A stretch of 25,846 nt of DNA from Planctomycetota bacterium (GCA_021798635.1 JAJZGH010000031.1:1-25846), one strand, 5' to 3'; positions 8,501 to 15,211 are shown, counted from the first letter of the stretch. Numbers and translations: made by a program. Notes: generated by a model from the sequence alone, not told the origin.

Positions 8501-9525
8501 GCCGCGGCCTTCTGCTTTAATTCCTGCAGTTCGTGCAGTGCTTTGGCACGCGTGTCGGCAAAGTGCGCCTCGTGCCGTTGGGCCACTATTTCCGCATGTT
8601 CTTTTGCCGCCTGCTGTGCCAGGGCAACGGCGAGATTGAGTGGCTGATGGATTGCCAATAAACCGGCCTTGGCCCAGGAACGGAGAACCAACCCCAGAAC
8701 GATGGCAACCGCAAATGTTCCACCTACCGCGGCGGCAATGACATTGACTTGCACGGGGGTAGCACCGGACAGGCCGTAAGCCAGCCCACCCGCCGCCCCG
8801 CATAGCACTACGAGGAATATCCACGGAGTAACGCCGTAAACCAGCCGCGGCAGTAATAATCGTCGAAGGGCGGCCAATTCTTTCCGGGCGGATTCCAAGT
8901 GTGTCGCCATGGCAGCCCGCATGTCCTGACCCGCAAGCGCAGTGGCGTCGGGAGTTACCGTTGCCACCGGCGGCCGACGGAAGCATCGCCCCATCAACGC
9001 GGCTGCGGCTTGGGCTACTTCCGCAAGCGCCTGTTCGTGCTCATGAAAAACTTTGCTTAGTTCTTCATCTTCAGCGCGAATCTGGTTGCGTGCCGTTTCA
9101 ACCTCTCCTTCAGCCAGCCATTTAGCTTCTTCTATCTGATTGCGGACTTTTCGCTGCGCATCGGCGTTTTCCCATTTGATGGCCGCCTGGGCTTGATTAT
9201 ATTCTTCCGTGTATTGTGCCAGACGATCCTGATAATCGGCGGCAATTTTTTCGGCGGTGTGTTCCCGTTGTGCTGTGAGTTTTTCAACATCAAGAGAATA
9301 TCGGCTCTCAATTTGCGCCAGCGCGTTATCGAGATGTTTTTTCGCCTGTTCATTGGCGATTCGAAATTGCCGTTCAATCTGGGCCTCATCGGTGGTGCAT
9401 TGCACGGCCAGAGCCAGCAGGTCGCGTAGTACCGATTTTTGCGCATCACGCCGGGGGCAGGTGACTCCATGCTTTTCGGTCAACGGCGAAACGGGTGGTT
9501 GAGTCTGTTGGTGTAACTGGGTCAT
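5569..9525 (-). CDS. Membrane-anchored FtsK/SpoIIIE (EssC/EccC-like) three-module ATPase of a type VII-like locus
   Basis: The 1318-residue protein has an N-terminal coiled coil (about 45-170), two membrane helices (about 229-250 and 258-281), and a second coiled coil (about 300-430). Three successive FtsK-like modules follow. Module 1 (about 500-720) keeps the fold signature FTIIDPVG and FVVIADF but has no Walker A. Module 2 (about 765-1010) is intact, with Walker A GKTGSGKST at 789-797 and Walker B LLVIDEF with Asp897 and Glu898. Module 3 (about 1065-1300) has degenerate P-loop (GQQEEQAL) and Walker B regions. This matches the multi-ATPase plan of EssC/EccC, the motor of type VII (ESX) secretion, although the usual forkhead-associated domains are absent. 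It is the last of four co-directional genes including two WXG100-like proteins. The start ATG lies 24 bases after the previous stop. A DNA-translocase role is less likely given the context. Confidence 0.85.
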   Translation of the reverse strand: MTQLHQQTQPPVSPLTEKHGVTCPRRDAQKSVLRDLLALAVQCTTDEAQIERQFRIANEQAKKHLDNALAQIESRYSLDVEKLTAQREHTAEKIAADYQDRLAQYTEEYNQAQAAIKWENADAQRKVRNQIEEAKWLAEGEVETARNQIRAEDEELSKVFHEHEQALAEVAQAAAALMGRCFRRPPVATVTPDATALAGQDMRAAMATHLESARKELAALRRLLLPRLVYGVTPWIFLVVLCGAAGGLAYGLSGATPVQVNVIAAAVGGTFAVAIVLGLVLRSWAKAGLLAIHQPLNLAVALAQQAAKEHAEIVAQRHEAHFADTRAKALHELQELKQKAAAAAQNIEAKRTARRQESQQQYDTSKAESDAQRDAAVRAAQEQNESQSQALRKQHDADILAAQRQHDEGLADNRRQYDQAMLVLKNRLKNGLTHTADPSSGEHTNGDMLIKENVGRAGTPSWENWTPSHTFPKIIRFGEFAVDLRRAVAAGAKGETVKLEFPGVFAAPATLEFPFGASMLVRYDRTGRPAALRMLQSVMISILTQLPPGRARFTIIDPVGLGQNFAGFMRLADHDEALVGGRIWTRPEQIEQRLADLTEHMETVIQKYLRNEFATIDDYNAQAGELAEPYRFVVIADFPTGFERDSLRRLASIAATGARCGVYLLAAGDMQMPAGSATQLEDIASHCVNIVQKAEAFSWKDDVFGQFPLLLDQPPTEEVFTPLLDKIGQAAKANQNVEVSFDTIAPGNEEFWSLDSSDSLAVPIGRMGATRLQMLRLGRAMAQHALLAGKTGSGKSTLLHAIVTNLAMWYSPDQIELYLIDFKKGVEFKTYATHHLPHARAIAVESDREFGLSVLERLDVELARRGELFRKAGVQDLPSYRRGPDAQTMPRTLLVIDEFQEFFSEDDKLAQQAGLLMDRLVRQGRAFGIHLLLGSQTIGGTSGLARSTIGQMAVRIALQVSEADSQIILGDNNSAARLLSRPGAAIYNDAGGLVEANSPFQVAWLPDEKREIYLDQISSRANAASFHHEPPVIFEGNAPADAQMNKQLTALLAGGRPSKIPTSAHAWIGEPVAIKDPAVLTLRRQSGSNVLLVGQQEEQALSLMVWSLISLAAQYPAGGAKFYIMDGLAADSRLAGTFERLTPALGPDVQIVEWRGIGDTIHAVNQEVHRRLSEESPNAPETFIFIYALQRYRMLRKNEDDFSFSMSSGDEAKAPNPAKEFSEILRDGPGVGIHIVTWVDTLASLERTFERSAQREFDNRVLFQMSAADSSSLIDSPIANNLGFYRGLSCSEEQGVMEKFRPYALPGPAWIQSRQHGK

Positions 9526-9549
9526 AGTTATGAACGCCTCACCGATGGT

Positions 9550-9762
9550 TTACTGACAATCGCGCCGCACCTGGGTAAGTACCATGGCGATATGCTCCAT
9601 GGCATTGGCGGCCGCGTGCAAGTCGGTACCCAACGGTTCAAGAATTTTTTTCTCAAAGCGGGCGCTGGCGGCATCATTCCAGCCGAACTTCACTTCCTCC
9701 CAACTTAGCTGCAGGTGATTAAGCGCCTTGGCCAACTGCCCCCGACCTTCATAAACACCCAT
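9550..9762 (-). CDS. Small WXG100-like helical protein (W-x-D variant)
   Basis: The 70-residue product is predicted to be two helices joined by a turn at GWND (Trp28, Asp30), with a phenylalanine eight residues after the Trp (Phe36). That spacing is the one found in WXG100 proteins (W-x-G...F). The Gly is replaced by Asp, as in the other small protein of this locus. It is shorter than the usual 90-100 residues, with a short first helix. The start is the ATG at 9762 with GGCGG about 8 bases upstream. The open frame extends to 9933, but that stretch is the 3' end of the preceding gene in another frame and has unlikely composition. It is a candidate secreted substrate or chaperone partner of the ATPase encoded 24 bases downstream. 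Confidence 0.7.
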   Translation of the reverse strand: MGVYEGRGQLAKALNHLQLSWEEVKFGWNDAASARFEKKILEPLGTDLHAAANAMEHIAMVLTQVRRDCQ

Positions 9763-9821
9763 AGAAAAGTCCGCCTTTTTCCTGCACCATTTTTGTACCT
9801 CGCAGCGACAGGCTGGTACGT

Positions 9822-10850
9822 TTACTTTCGCTGCGCCCCGACATCTCGCCCCTGGGGGTCTTTGATCTCCGCAACTCCCGCTGGATTCAATATAACAGAA
9901 AAGCCCACGGATAGTTTCAGAATTTTTAGCCACTCCGGACTTATTTGTGCAAGTTCAGCAACTGTAATTGACCGCCAGGGGCCGTGAGGCTTACCCAACG
10001 GCATAAGGCACCAGCCTGTGTCTTCAGGTGACAACGGCTCTGTGCGAAGTAGCGTCAGCAGGCCGGGCTGGTTATCAGTTGATTGGGCGAACGTTATCTT
10101 CGCTGGAGGGCTTAATGTCTGGTCATCGCTGGTGAAGGGTTCAATGGCACTAAGCTGTAAATCGGTTAATGTCGGAGCAGCGAAAGGCCACTGCTTTTGC
10201 GGCACCGCATTGCGGCGTTCTTCGGGGCTGGGAAGTATTGGTTCGCTTTCAGGGCGTTGCGGGGTTTGCGCTTCCGGAGCCGGCGAGCCACGCGACATAA
10301 CCGCGTCGTCAGGCACGGGGGCAGAAGTAAACGGCCCGGCATTTTCTGAACCTGTACCGCCGGGGCTTGCAATGGCGGCGTATGCCTGTAATTCCGCCAC
10401 CAGCCGTTCCAGATGCGCGACGCCCGCAGGCACCAGAGATTCTACACTGGTCGCCAGGCGCTGTACCGAACCTTTATATAATTCCACTTCTTTTTGTAAG
10501 GCCCGCGTCCAGCGCCGGACATTGGCCAACTTCTGTTCGGCCTCGGTCAGCCGGACCATGGCGCGTTGTAATTCCTCTTGTTCTTCAATGGCGGAGAGCG
10601 GTTTTCCAGAATGATCCCGGAAAAGTTTCTTCATACGGACCGCCTCCTTGGCCCGTTCAACGGCGGTTTGGCGCTTACGGATTTGATCTTTCCAGTAGGT
10701 TTCCTGTTCAATTTCCAGCCAGAGCATGGTGCGGCGCAGCTCGGAATCAGCATCTTCCAGCGCGGCATTGGCCGCAGTCTGAAACTTCCAGAGCACCGCC
10801 TGAAAGCCAGTGAGCAATTCCACAGATTCAACGCGAGCGCTCTCGGCCAT
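9822..10850 (-). CDS. Coiled-coil protein of the type VII-like locus, with Pro-rich linker and C-terminal domain
   Basis: The 342-residue protein has a long helical, charge-rich N-terminal part (about 1-160), including YWKDQIRKRQ at 52-61 and a conserved-looking heptad stretch at about 90-135. A Pro/Ser/Glu-rich linker covers about 160-250. A compact C-terminal segment (about 262-335) contains GWCLMPLGKPHGPW. I recall similar helical proteins beside WXG100/FtsK genes in other planctomycetes but cannot name a family. The C-terminal segment loosely resembles DUF2185/Imm33-type domains, which is a weak impression. There is no signal peptide or membrane helix. The start ATG at 10850 follows the WXG100 stop by 9 bases with AGGA 7 bases upstream, so the genes are probably co-translated. 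It may be a structural partner or a large substrate of the secretion ATPase. Confidence 0.75.
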   Translation of the reverse strand: MAESARVESVELLTGFQAVLWKFQTAANAALEDADSELRRTMLWLEIEQETYWKDQIRKRQTAVERAKEAVRMKKLFRDHSGKPLSAIEEQEELQRAMVRLTEAEQKLANVRRWTRALQKEVELYKGSVQRLATSVESLVPAGVAHLERLVAELQAYAAIASPGGTGSENAGPFTSAPVPDDAVMSRGSPAPEAQTPQRPESEPILPSPEERRNAVPQKQWPFAAPTLTDLQLSAIEPFTSDDQTLSPPAKITFAQSTDNQPGLLTLLRTEPLSPEDTGWCLMPLGKPHGPWRSITVAELAQISPEWLKILKLSVGFSVILNPAGVAEIKDPQGRDVGAQRK

Positions 10851-10859
10851 GATGCAGTC

Positions 10860-11132
10860 CTATCGCTCGTTAAGATATTTTTCTATATGTTGAGCTTTTT
10901 TCATCAGAACCTTGGCATGTTCGGTGGAGGACTCCATGAAGCGCCCCAGATACTGGGCCGCCTGATCAAAAGTTTCAGCAAATTTCTGCTGCTCCTGATC
11001 GCGCCAACTGGATTCCAGAGACCGCAGGCGGGAATTTAATCCCGACATCAGCCCTTCCAGATCATTATTAAACTGCATCAACCCCTGAGCAAACCGCCGC
11101 AACTCCGCCGGATCAACACTTGCCTTGGCCAT
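10860..11132 (-). CDS. WXG100-family protein (ESAT-6-like), W-x-D variant
   Basis: The 90-residue protein is two amphipathic helices joined at SSWRDQ, with Trp43, Asp45 and a Phe at Trp+8 (Phe51). Length and layout are those of the WXG100 (ESAT-6/EsxA) family, small dimeric proteins exported by type VII systems. The Gly of W-x-G is Asp here. There is no signal peptide. The ATG at 11132 was chosen because GGAG lies about 10 bases upstream and a TATAAT at 11168-11173 would start transcription downstream of the longer TTG start at 11159. It is the first gene of the four-gene locus. The C-terminal end (QHIEKYLNER) lacks a clear YxxxD/E export signal, though HIEKYLNE is close. Confidence 0.85.
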   Translation of the reverse strand: MAKASVDPAELRRFAQGLMQFNNDLEGLMSGLNSRLRSLESSWRDQEQQKFAETFDQAAQYLGRFMESSTEHAKVLMKKAQHIEKYLNER

Positions 11133-11167
11133 AGGATTCATCTCCGTGTATGCCGCCAACCAATTGA

Positions 11168-11173
11168 ATTATA
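11168..11173 (-). promoter_or_regulatory. Candidate -10 element for the WXG100/FtsK operon
   Basis: A perfect TATAAT on the minus strand lies about 36 bases before the WXG100 ATG, giving a leader of about 30 bases that contains GGAG. No good -35 is visible at 16-18 bases upstream. The call rests on one perfect hexamer in a sensible position. Confidence 0.4.
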
Positions 11174-11194
11174 GCTTACCACCGCGTACAGGGT

Positions 11195-11233
11195 CCTCCA
11201 AGACCCAAACACCGGCGCTCCGCGCTTTGGAGG
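11195..11233 (-). terminator. Inverted repeat after the MnmE-like gene
   Basis: CCTCCAA and TTGGAGG form a perfect 7-base-pair outer stem with a 25-base interior that itself contains GCGC-GGA-GCGC. It lies 10 bases after the MnmE-like stop and just before the WXG100 promoter, where a terminator separating the two units would be expected. There is no T-tract. Confidence 0.35.
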
Positions 11234-11243
11234 TAAAATTACA

Positions 11244-12605
11244 TCACTGTGACTCTTCTTCCAGGCCGAGCTTCGTGGTGACACCGCGCAGCTCGGTCAG
11301 GCTCGCTGGGACGGATGCACCACTGGGCGTACTGGCGATTATTTCCAGCAGATTGCGTTGTCGCTGCGTCCAGACTAGCGGGGAATGTATTGGGCAATTC
11401 CATACGCCCAGAGCTTGGAGAAGGGCGGAATGCAGTTCCTCGATGTCGGTGCCGTTTAGGGCGCTGATGTAGACTGCATCGCGGACGTGCGGGTTCAGGC
11501 GTTTATTATTGAGGCCCAGATCGGTTTTGTTGACGGCGTAAATCACGCGTGAATAACCGTTTAAATCCAGACATGTGGGGACCGGCTCATCACGTTGCGT
11601 GCCATCAATGACCCATACGGTAATATCAGCATGTAATGTCTGCTGATGCGAACGCAAAATGGATTCGCGCTCCAGCGGATCATCCGTGGCGCGCATACCG
11701 GCGGTGTCCACAACAATGGCGTTAAGTGAAACGTCTCCAGCGGTCAGACGAATCATTACGTCCACCCAGTCGCGGGTGGTGCCGGCCAGGTCGCTGGTGA
11801 TACTTGCCGACCGCCCCGCCAGTGTGTTGAGCAGCGTCGATTTTCCGGCATTAGGGCGGCCGATTAAGGCGATCCGCGGCGGAGTTATAAAGTGCCGAAC
11901 AAAACGGGATTTCTCCAAAATCCACTGGGCCTGCGTCTGCACACGCCCCAGGGCATCAGCGTGGGAGGAATTCTTTAATCGTGTCAAGCTCCGGGCGGCC
12001 CATGCGGCCAGGCCCTGTATATGCTGACTTGCCAGCAGGCGCACTGCGAAGGAATTATCCAGACTTGGCAGGGCGGCCAGCACTTCATTAAGAATAGCCG
12101 GAGCCGGGGATACCGTTTGATCTCCCTGCAAAGGTTGGTAATCCGGCAGGTTTGCAAACGATTCCCGCACCGTTGCCCCCGTCGCTTCCAACGCGGCCAA
12201 AATCTGTTCCACCACCGCCACGCCGCCATGGGCATGAATTTCAAAGTGATATTCCCCACGGCAAACCACTAAAGCATCATCAATCTCCCGGCCCTGAAAC
12301 CGCAGCGTCGCCCGGGTGAAGCCTTTCACCGGCAATTTTTTCGCTCGCGTGCATAACTGCATAACGCACGACCTTGCCGCTAACCCGACAACCGCGATCA
12401 CAGCAATGGCCCCCGTCCCCGTCGGGGTAATCTGTACCGCGTACAGCCCTGAATCAGAAGTGGCCATCCCCGCGGCATCGTTTTTCATCTGATTTTGCAA
12501 TTGCCCGAACATCATAACTTGTCCATTCCGAAAGCCCGTCCCCATAATCACCGTGTTATGACGCCGCATCTCACATGCTCTGAAAGCGAAGCGCTTCCAA
12601 AGCAT
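11244..12605 (-). CDS. Divergent MnmE/TrmE-like tRNA-modification GTPase lacking the C-terminal CxGK motif
   Basis: The 453-residue protein shows a TrmE N-terminal domain from about residue 54 (AVQITPTGTGAIAVIAVVG; EIHAHGG at 122-128). A helical region and a full Ras-like G domain follow: G1 GRPNAGKST (249-257), G2 GTTRD (275-279), G3 DTAG (300-303), G4 NKTD (359-362), and G5 SAL (381-383). MnmE with MnmG installs the 5-carboxymethylaminomethyl group on wobble uridine of tRNAs. This copy lacks the usual GEFT-RAFLNGK segment of the helical domain and ends without the C-terminal CIGK, so the methylene-transfer Cys is missing. The start at 12605 has a near-ideal AGGAG five bases upstream but adds about 46 residues of unusual leader; ATG 12467 or 12488 would give a family-like N-terminus. 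It follows a cysteine desulfurase, a functionally apt partner. Confidence 0.82.
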   Translation of the reverse strand: MLWKRFAFRACEMRRHNTVIMGTGFRNGQVMMFGQLQNQMKNDAAGMATSDSGLYAVQITPTGTGAIAVIAVVGLAARSCVMQLCTRAKKLPVKGFTRATLRFQGREIDDALVVCRGEYHFEIHAHGGVAVVEQILAALEATGATVRESFANLPDYQPLQGDQTVSPAPAILNEVLAALPSLDNSFAVRLLASQHIQGLAAWAARSLTRLKNSSHADALGRVQTQAQWILEKSRFVRHFITPPRIALIGRPNAGKSTLLNTLAGRSASITSDLAGTTRDWVDVMIRLTAGDVSLNAIVVDTAGMRATDDPLERESILRSHQQTLHADITVWVIDGTQRDEPVPTCLDLNGYSRVIYAVNKTDLGLNNKRLNPHVRDAVYISALNGTDIEELHSALLQALGVWNCPIHSPLVWTQRQRNLLEIIASTPSGASVPASLTELRGVTTKLGLEEESQ

Positions 12606-12621
12606 TCTAACTCCTAACTCC
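12605..12621 (-). repeat. Copy 1 of GGAGTTAGGAGTTAGAA (two GGAGTTA heptamers)
   Basis: On the minus strand two tandem GGAGTTA units (12608-12621) are followed by GAA. Within this string lie the TAG stop of the cysteine desulfurase (12614-12616) and the AGGAG ribosome-binding site of the MnmE-like gene. The identical 17 bases recur at 16061-16077 on the plus strand. Confidence 0.85.
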
Positions 12622-13777
12622 CCCGCCCCACCGGCAGCACCTGCCGGAGGCGGGCGATCACTTGCGGGATCACGTGCAGGGTCTGGTCAATTTCCGCCTC
12701 GGTGGTAAATTCCGAGAGCGAAAATCGCACGGAGCCATGGGCGATTTTTTCCGCGATCCCCATTGCCTTGAGAACGTGTGACGGTTCCAGTGAGCCGCTG
12801 GAACAGGCCGCTCCGGCGCTGGCGCAAATTTCATGCTGATTCAGAAGTATCAAAATGGCCTCGGCTTCCAGGGATGAAAAGCCGATGTTGGTGGTGTTGC
12901 ACGTGCGGCTCACCGGATCGCCATTGACAAAACTTTCGGGCACATCTCGGAAGATTCCCGCTTCCAGCTTATCGCGCAAGCTTGCAATGCGTTGAACATT
13001 TCCGCCATCCGCCAGTCGGCCTGCGGCCCTTGCCGCCGCGGCACCCAAACCCACAATGCCCGCAACATTTTCCGTGCCGCCCCGCCGATCGCGTTCCTGC
13101 GGCCCACCGCGAATAAACGGATAAAAGGCTACTCCCCGCCGCACCGCCAGAACCCCCACACCTTTTGGGCCATGGAATTTATGAGCGCTGATTGAAAGCA
13201 AATCCACGCCCCGCCTGGAGAATTGCAAAGGAATTTTCCCGGCAGCCTGCACTGCATCGACGTGAAATATCACGCGATGCTCCCGTGCCAGAGCCGCGAC
13301 CGCGTCAATATCAAGAACAACACCGGTTTCATTATTCGCCCAGATCAGGCTTAAAAGCGCCACGTCCGGGTCCGCCAGCGCGGTGCGCAAAGCGGGCATG
13401 TCCAATCTGCCCATTGTATCCACGCCGATTTCAATAATGCGATAGCCCTGTTTTGCCAGATAGGACAGCGGCTCACGCACAGCGCTATGCTCCACACTGG
13501 ATGTAATAATTGTTTTTTTGCCGGCACGCCCGGGCAGCACGCCCATAAGTGCTGCATTATCTGCCTCCGTGCCGCCGCTGGTAAATAGGATTTCCGCAGG
13601 CCGACATCCCATAAATTCTGCCACCTGATAACGGGCTTCTTCAACGGCATGGCGAGCTTCCTGCCCGGCCTGATGCACGCTGGAAGGATTACCATAAGCC
13701 TTTTCAAGATACGGCATCATCGCCTGTAGAACTTCAGGCGCTATTTGGGTCGTCGCATTGTTATCCAGATAGATCAT
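12614..13777 (-). CDS. Cysteine desulfurase (NifS/IscS family)
   Basis: The 387-residue PLP enzyme takes sulfur from cysteine to form a persulfide used for Fe-S clusters or tRNA thiolation. It begins MIYLDNNATT, typical of the family. His97 (SVEHSAV) is the PLP-stacking His, Lys200 in SAHKFHGPKG forms the Schiff base, and Cys325 in GAACSSGS is the persulfide-carrying residue in a short-loop context (NifS/IscS type rather than SufS). RGGTEN at about 232-237 is also conserved. The ATG at 13777 was chosen over an upstream in-frame start at 13813, because the family begins here and a TATAAT lies at 13785-13790. It is the first gene of a pair with the MnmE-like GTPase. No iscU or sufE homologue is present in the window. 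Confidence 0.93.
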   Translation of the reverse strand: MIYLDNNATTQIAPEVLQAMMPYLEKAYGNPSSVHQAGQEARHAVEEARYQVAEFMGCRPAEILFTSGGTEADNAALMGVLPGRAGKKTIITSSVEHSAVREPLSYLAKQGYRIIEIGVDTMGRLDMPALRTALADPDVALLSLIWANNETGVVLDIDAVAALAREHRVIFHVDAVQAAGKIPLQFSRRGVDLLSISAHKFHGPKGVGVLAVRRGVAFYPFIRGGPQERDRRGGTENVAGIVGLGAAAARAAGRLADGGNVQRIASLRDKLEAGIFRDVPESFVNGDPVSRTCNTTNIGFSSLEAEAILILLNQHEICASAGAACSSGSLEPSHVLKAMGIAEKIAHGSVRFSLSEFTTEAEIDQTLHVIPQVIARLRQVLPVGRGS

Positions 13778-13784
13778 AGGCAGT

Positions 13785-13790
13785 ATTATA
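13785..13790 (-). promoter_or_regulatory. Candidate -10 of the cysteine desulfurase gene, suggesting a leaderless mRNA
   Basis: A perfect TATAAT on the minus strand ends 7 bases before the ATG at 13777, so transcription would begin at or next to the start codon. No Shine-Dalgarno sequence is seen. The -35 region is poor (TGTGAA-like). It lies in the 60-base divergent gap shared with rsmB. Confidence 0.4.
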
Positions 13791-13837
13791 TCGCACTTAC
13801 GGTAGTTGTTCACAGAGGTTCTGCTATCATCAGAAGC

Positions 13838-15211
13838 ATGAACAATGACCCCAGATTATTGGCCGCACAAATTCTTTCCACCTGGACGCAAATACATGAT
13901 CCGCCGCGGATTGAATCACGGGATTCACCTGAATGGCAGGCACTGGCGACGCGGGATCGGGCGTTGGCCTTTGACCTGATCTGCGGCGTCATTCGCCGCC
14001 GCCTGACGCTGGACGCCATGATTCACGCGGTTTCCAAAACACCCCTGGACAATATTGAGCCGGATGTCCTGGCGGTTCTGCGAATGGGGGCTTATCAACT
14101 TGTGGTCGCGCAGGGCATTGCCGATCATGCGGCTATTGCTACCAGCGTAGAAGTCGTGCGGCGGCTTGGAGCTGTCCGAGCGGCGGGGTTTGTCAACGCG
14201 GTGTTACGCAATATCCAGCGGCTCGGCGGCGTGGTGCAACCGCTGGAAGCTCCAGATGTTCACGCCTTTCCTGTGGATAGCCGGCGGCAGGTGAAATTCA
14301 CTCGAGCTATTTTTCCGGATCCACAACGGCAATTTATTGATCATCTGGCGGTAACCACCAGCCACCCGCGCGAACTGGTTTCAGCGATGATGCAATGGAT
14401 CGGCGAGAAACACATTCGCGCCGTGTTAATATCGGATAACATTCCGCCGATGGTAACACTGCGGTGTGATCAAAAGGGCTATCTTCCGCCGTCTGAAGTC
14501 GGGCTGTCACCGCACAAGGCTCCGGATTTTTTCGTGGCCGCCGGATGGAATACCGTCATCGAATCGCTGATTGCCCAGGGCAAACTCTCTCCGCAGGATC
14601 CCACCGCAGCGCGGGCGACAAGGGCGCTAGTAGCGGTATTGCAGGCCGAAAGCAAAAGTCCCGCGGAGCCGTTGAGGATTTTGGATTTATGCGCGGGACT
14701 GGGAACCAAGACCATCCAACTGGCGCGGGCTTTGCCGCAAGCCCTGATTATCGCAACGGATATTGCGGATGAAAAATTAGCCGCCATAGAACGCCGCGCT
14801 CGAGAAGCTGCCGTCAGCAATATCCGCACTATCGACATGTTGACGTTCCGCGCGCAAAAGCCCCCCTTATTTGATGCCGTGCTGGTGGATGCCCCGTGCT
14901 CGAATACCGGCGTGATCGCCCGGCGGCTGCAAGTGCGGTGGCGCTGGCCGTTGTTTGATCTGGCCGCGGTGCGGGAATTGCAAACCAGACTCATGGACGA
15001 TGCGGCGGAACATCTCAAACCTGCGGGGCTTCTGGTATACAGCACGTGCAGTATTGATCCGGATGAAAACACCGTCGCCGTTAATGATTTTCTGCGTGGC
15101 CGGCCGGGCGAGCAATGGGGTAATATGCGGCGGGAATTCCAGTTGCCCGCGGCAGGAATTCCGGAAGAAAGATGCGACGGCGGATTTATCACAGTTTTCA
15201 AGCGGCAGTGA
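13838..15211 (+). CDS. rsmB: 16S rRNA (cytosine-967-C5)-methyltransferase RsmB
   Basis: The 457-residue protein has an N-terminal NusB-like helical domain (about 5-130) and a C-terminal SAM-dependent RNA m5C methyltransferase domain. Motif I is LDLCAGLGTKT at 282-292, motif IV is VDAPCSNTG with Cys354, and motif VI is YSTCSIDPDEN with the catalytic Cys404. RsmB methylates C967 of 16S rRNA. The ATG at 13838 begins the NusB-like domain; an in-frame extension to 13745 would run into the divergent promoter region. Divergent from the cysteine desulfurase and probably co-transcribed with dapB 60 bases downstream. Confidence 0.93.
   Translation: MNNDPRLLAAQILSTWTQIHDPPRIESRDSPEWQALATRDRALAFDLICGVIRRRLTLDAMIHAVSKTPLDNIEPDVLAVLRMGAYQLVVAQGIADHAAIATSVEVVRRLGAVRAAGFVNAVLRNIQRLGGVVQPLEAPDVHAFPVDSRRQVKFTRAIFPDPQRQFIDHLAVTTSHPRELVSAMMQWIGEKHIRAVLISDNIPPMVTLRCDQKGYLPPSEVGLSPHKAPDFFVAAGWNTVIESLIAQGKLSPQDPTAARATRALVAVLQAESKSPAEPLRILDLCAGLGTKTIQLARALPQALIIATDIADEKLAAIERRAREAAVSNIRTIDMLTFRAQKPPLFDAVLVDAPCSNTGVIARRLQVRWRWPLFDLAAVRELQTRLMDDAAEHLKPAGLLVYSTCSIDPDENTVAVNDFLRGRPGEQWGNMRREFQLPAAGIPEERCDGGFITVFKRQ

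Noticed and set aside
9763..9933. Upstream extension of the small WXG100-like protein to 127 residues
   Set aside because: It overlaps the 3' part of the coiled-coil gene in another frame and is Cys/Arg/Gly-rich; the ATG at 9762 has a plausible ribosome-binding site.
14479..15201. Long open frame on the minus strand opposite rsmB (240 codons)
   Set aside because: It is fully antisense to an unambiguous rsmB with all catalytic motifs, has Ser/Arg-rich composition typical of shadow frames, and has no recognisable domain.
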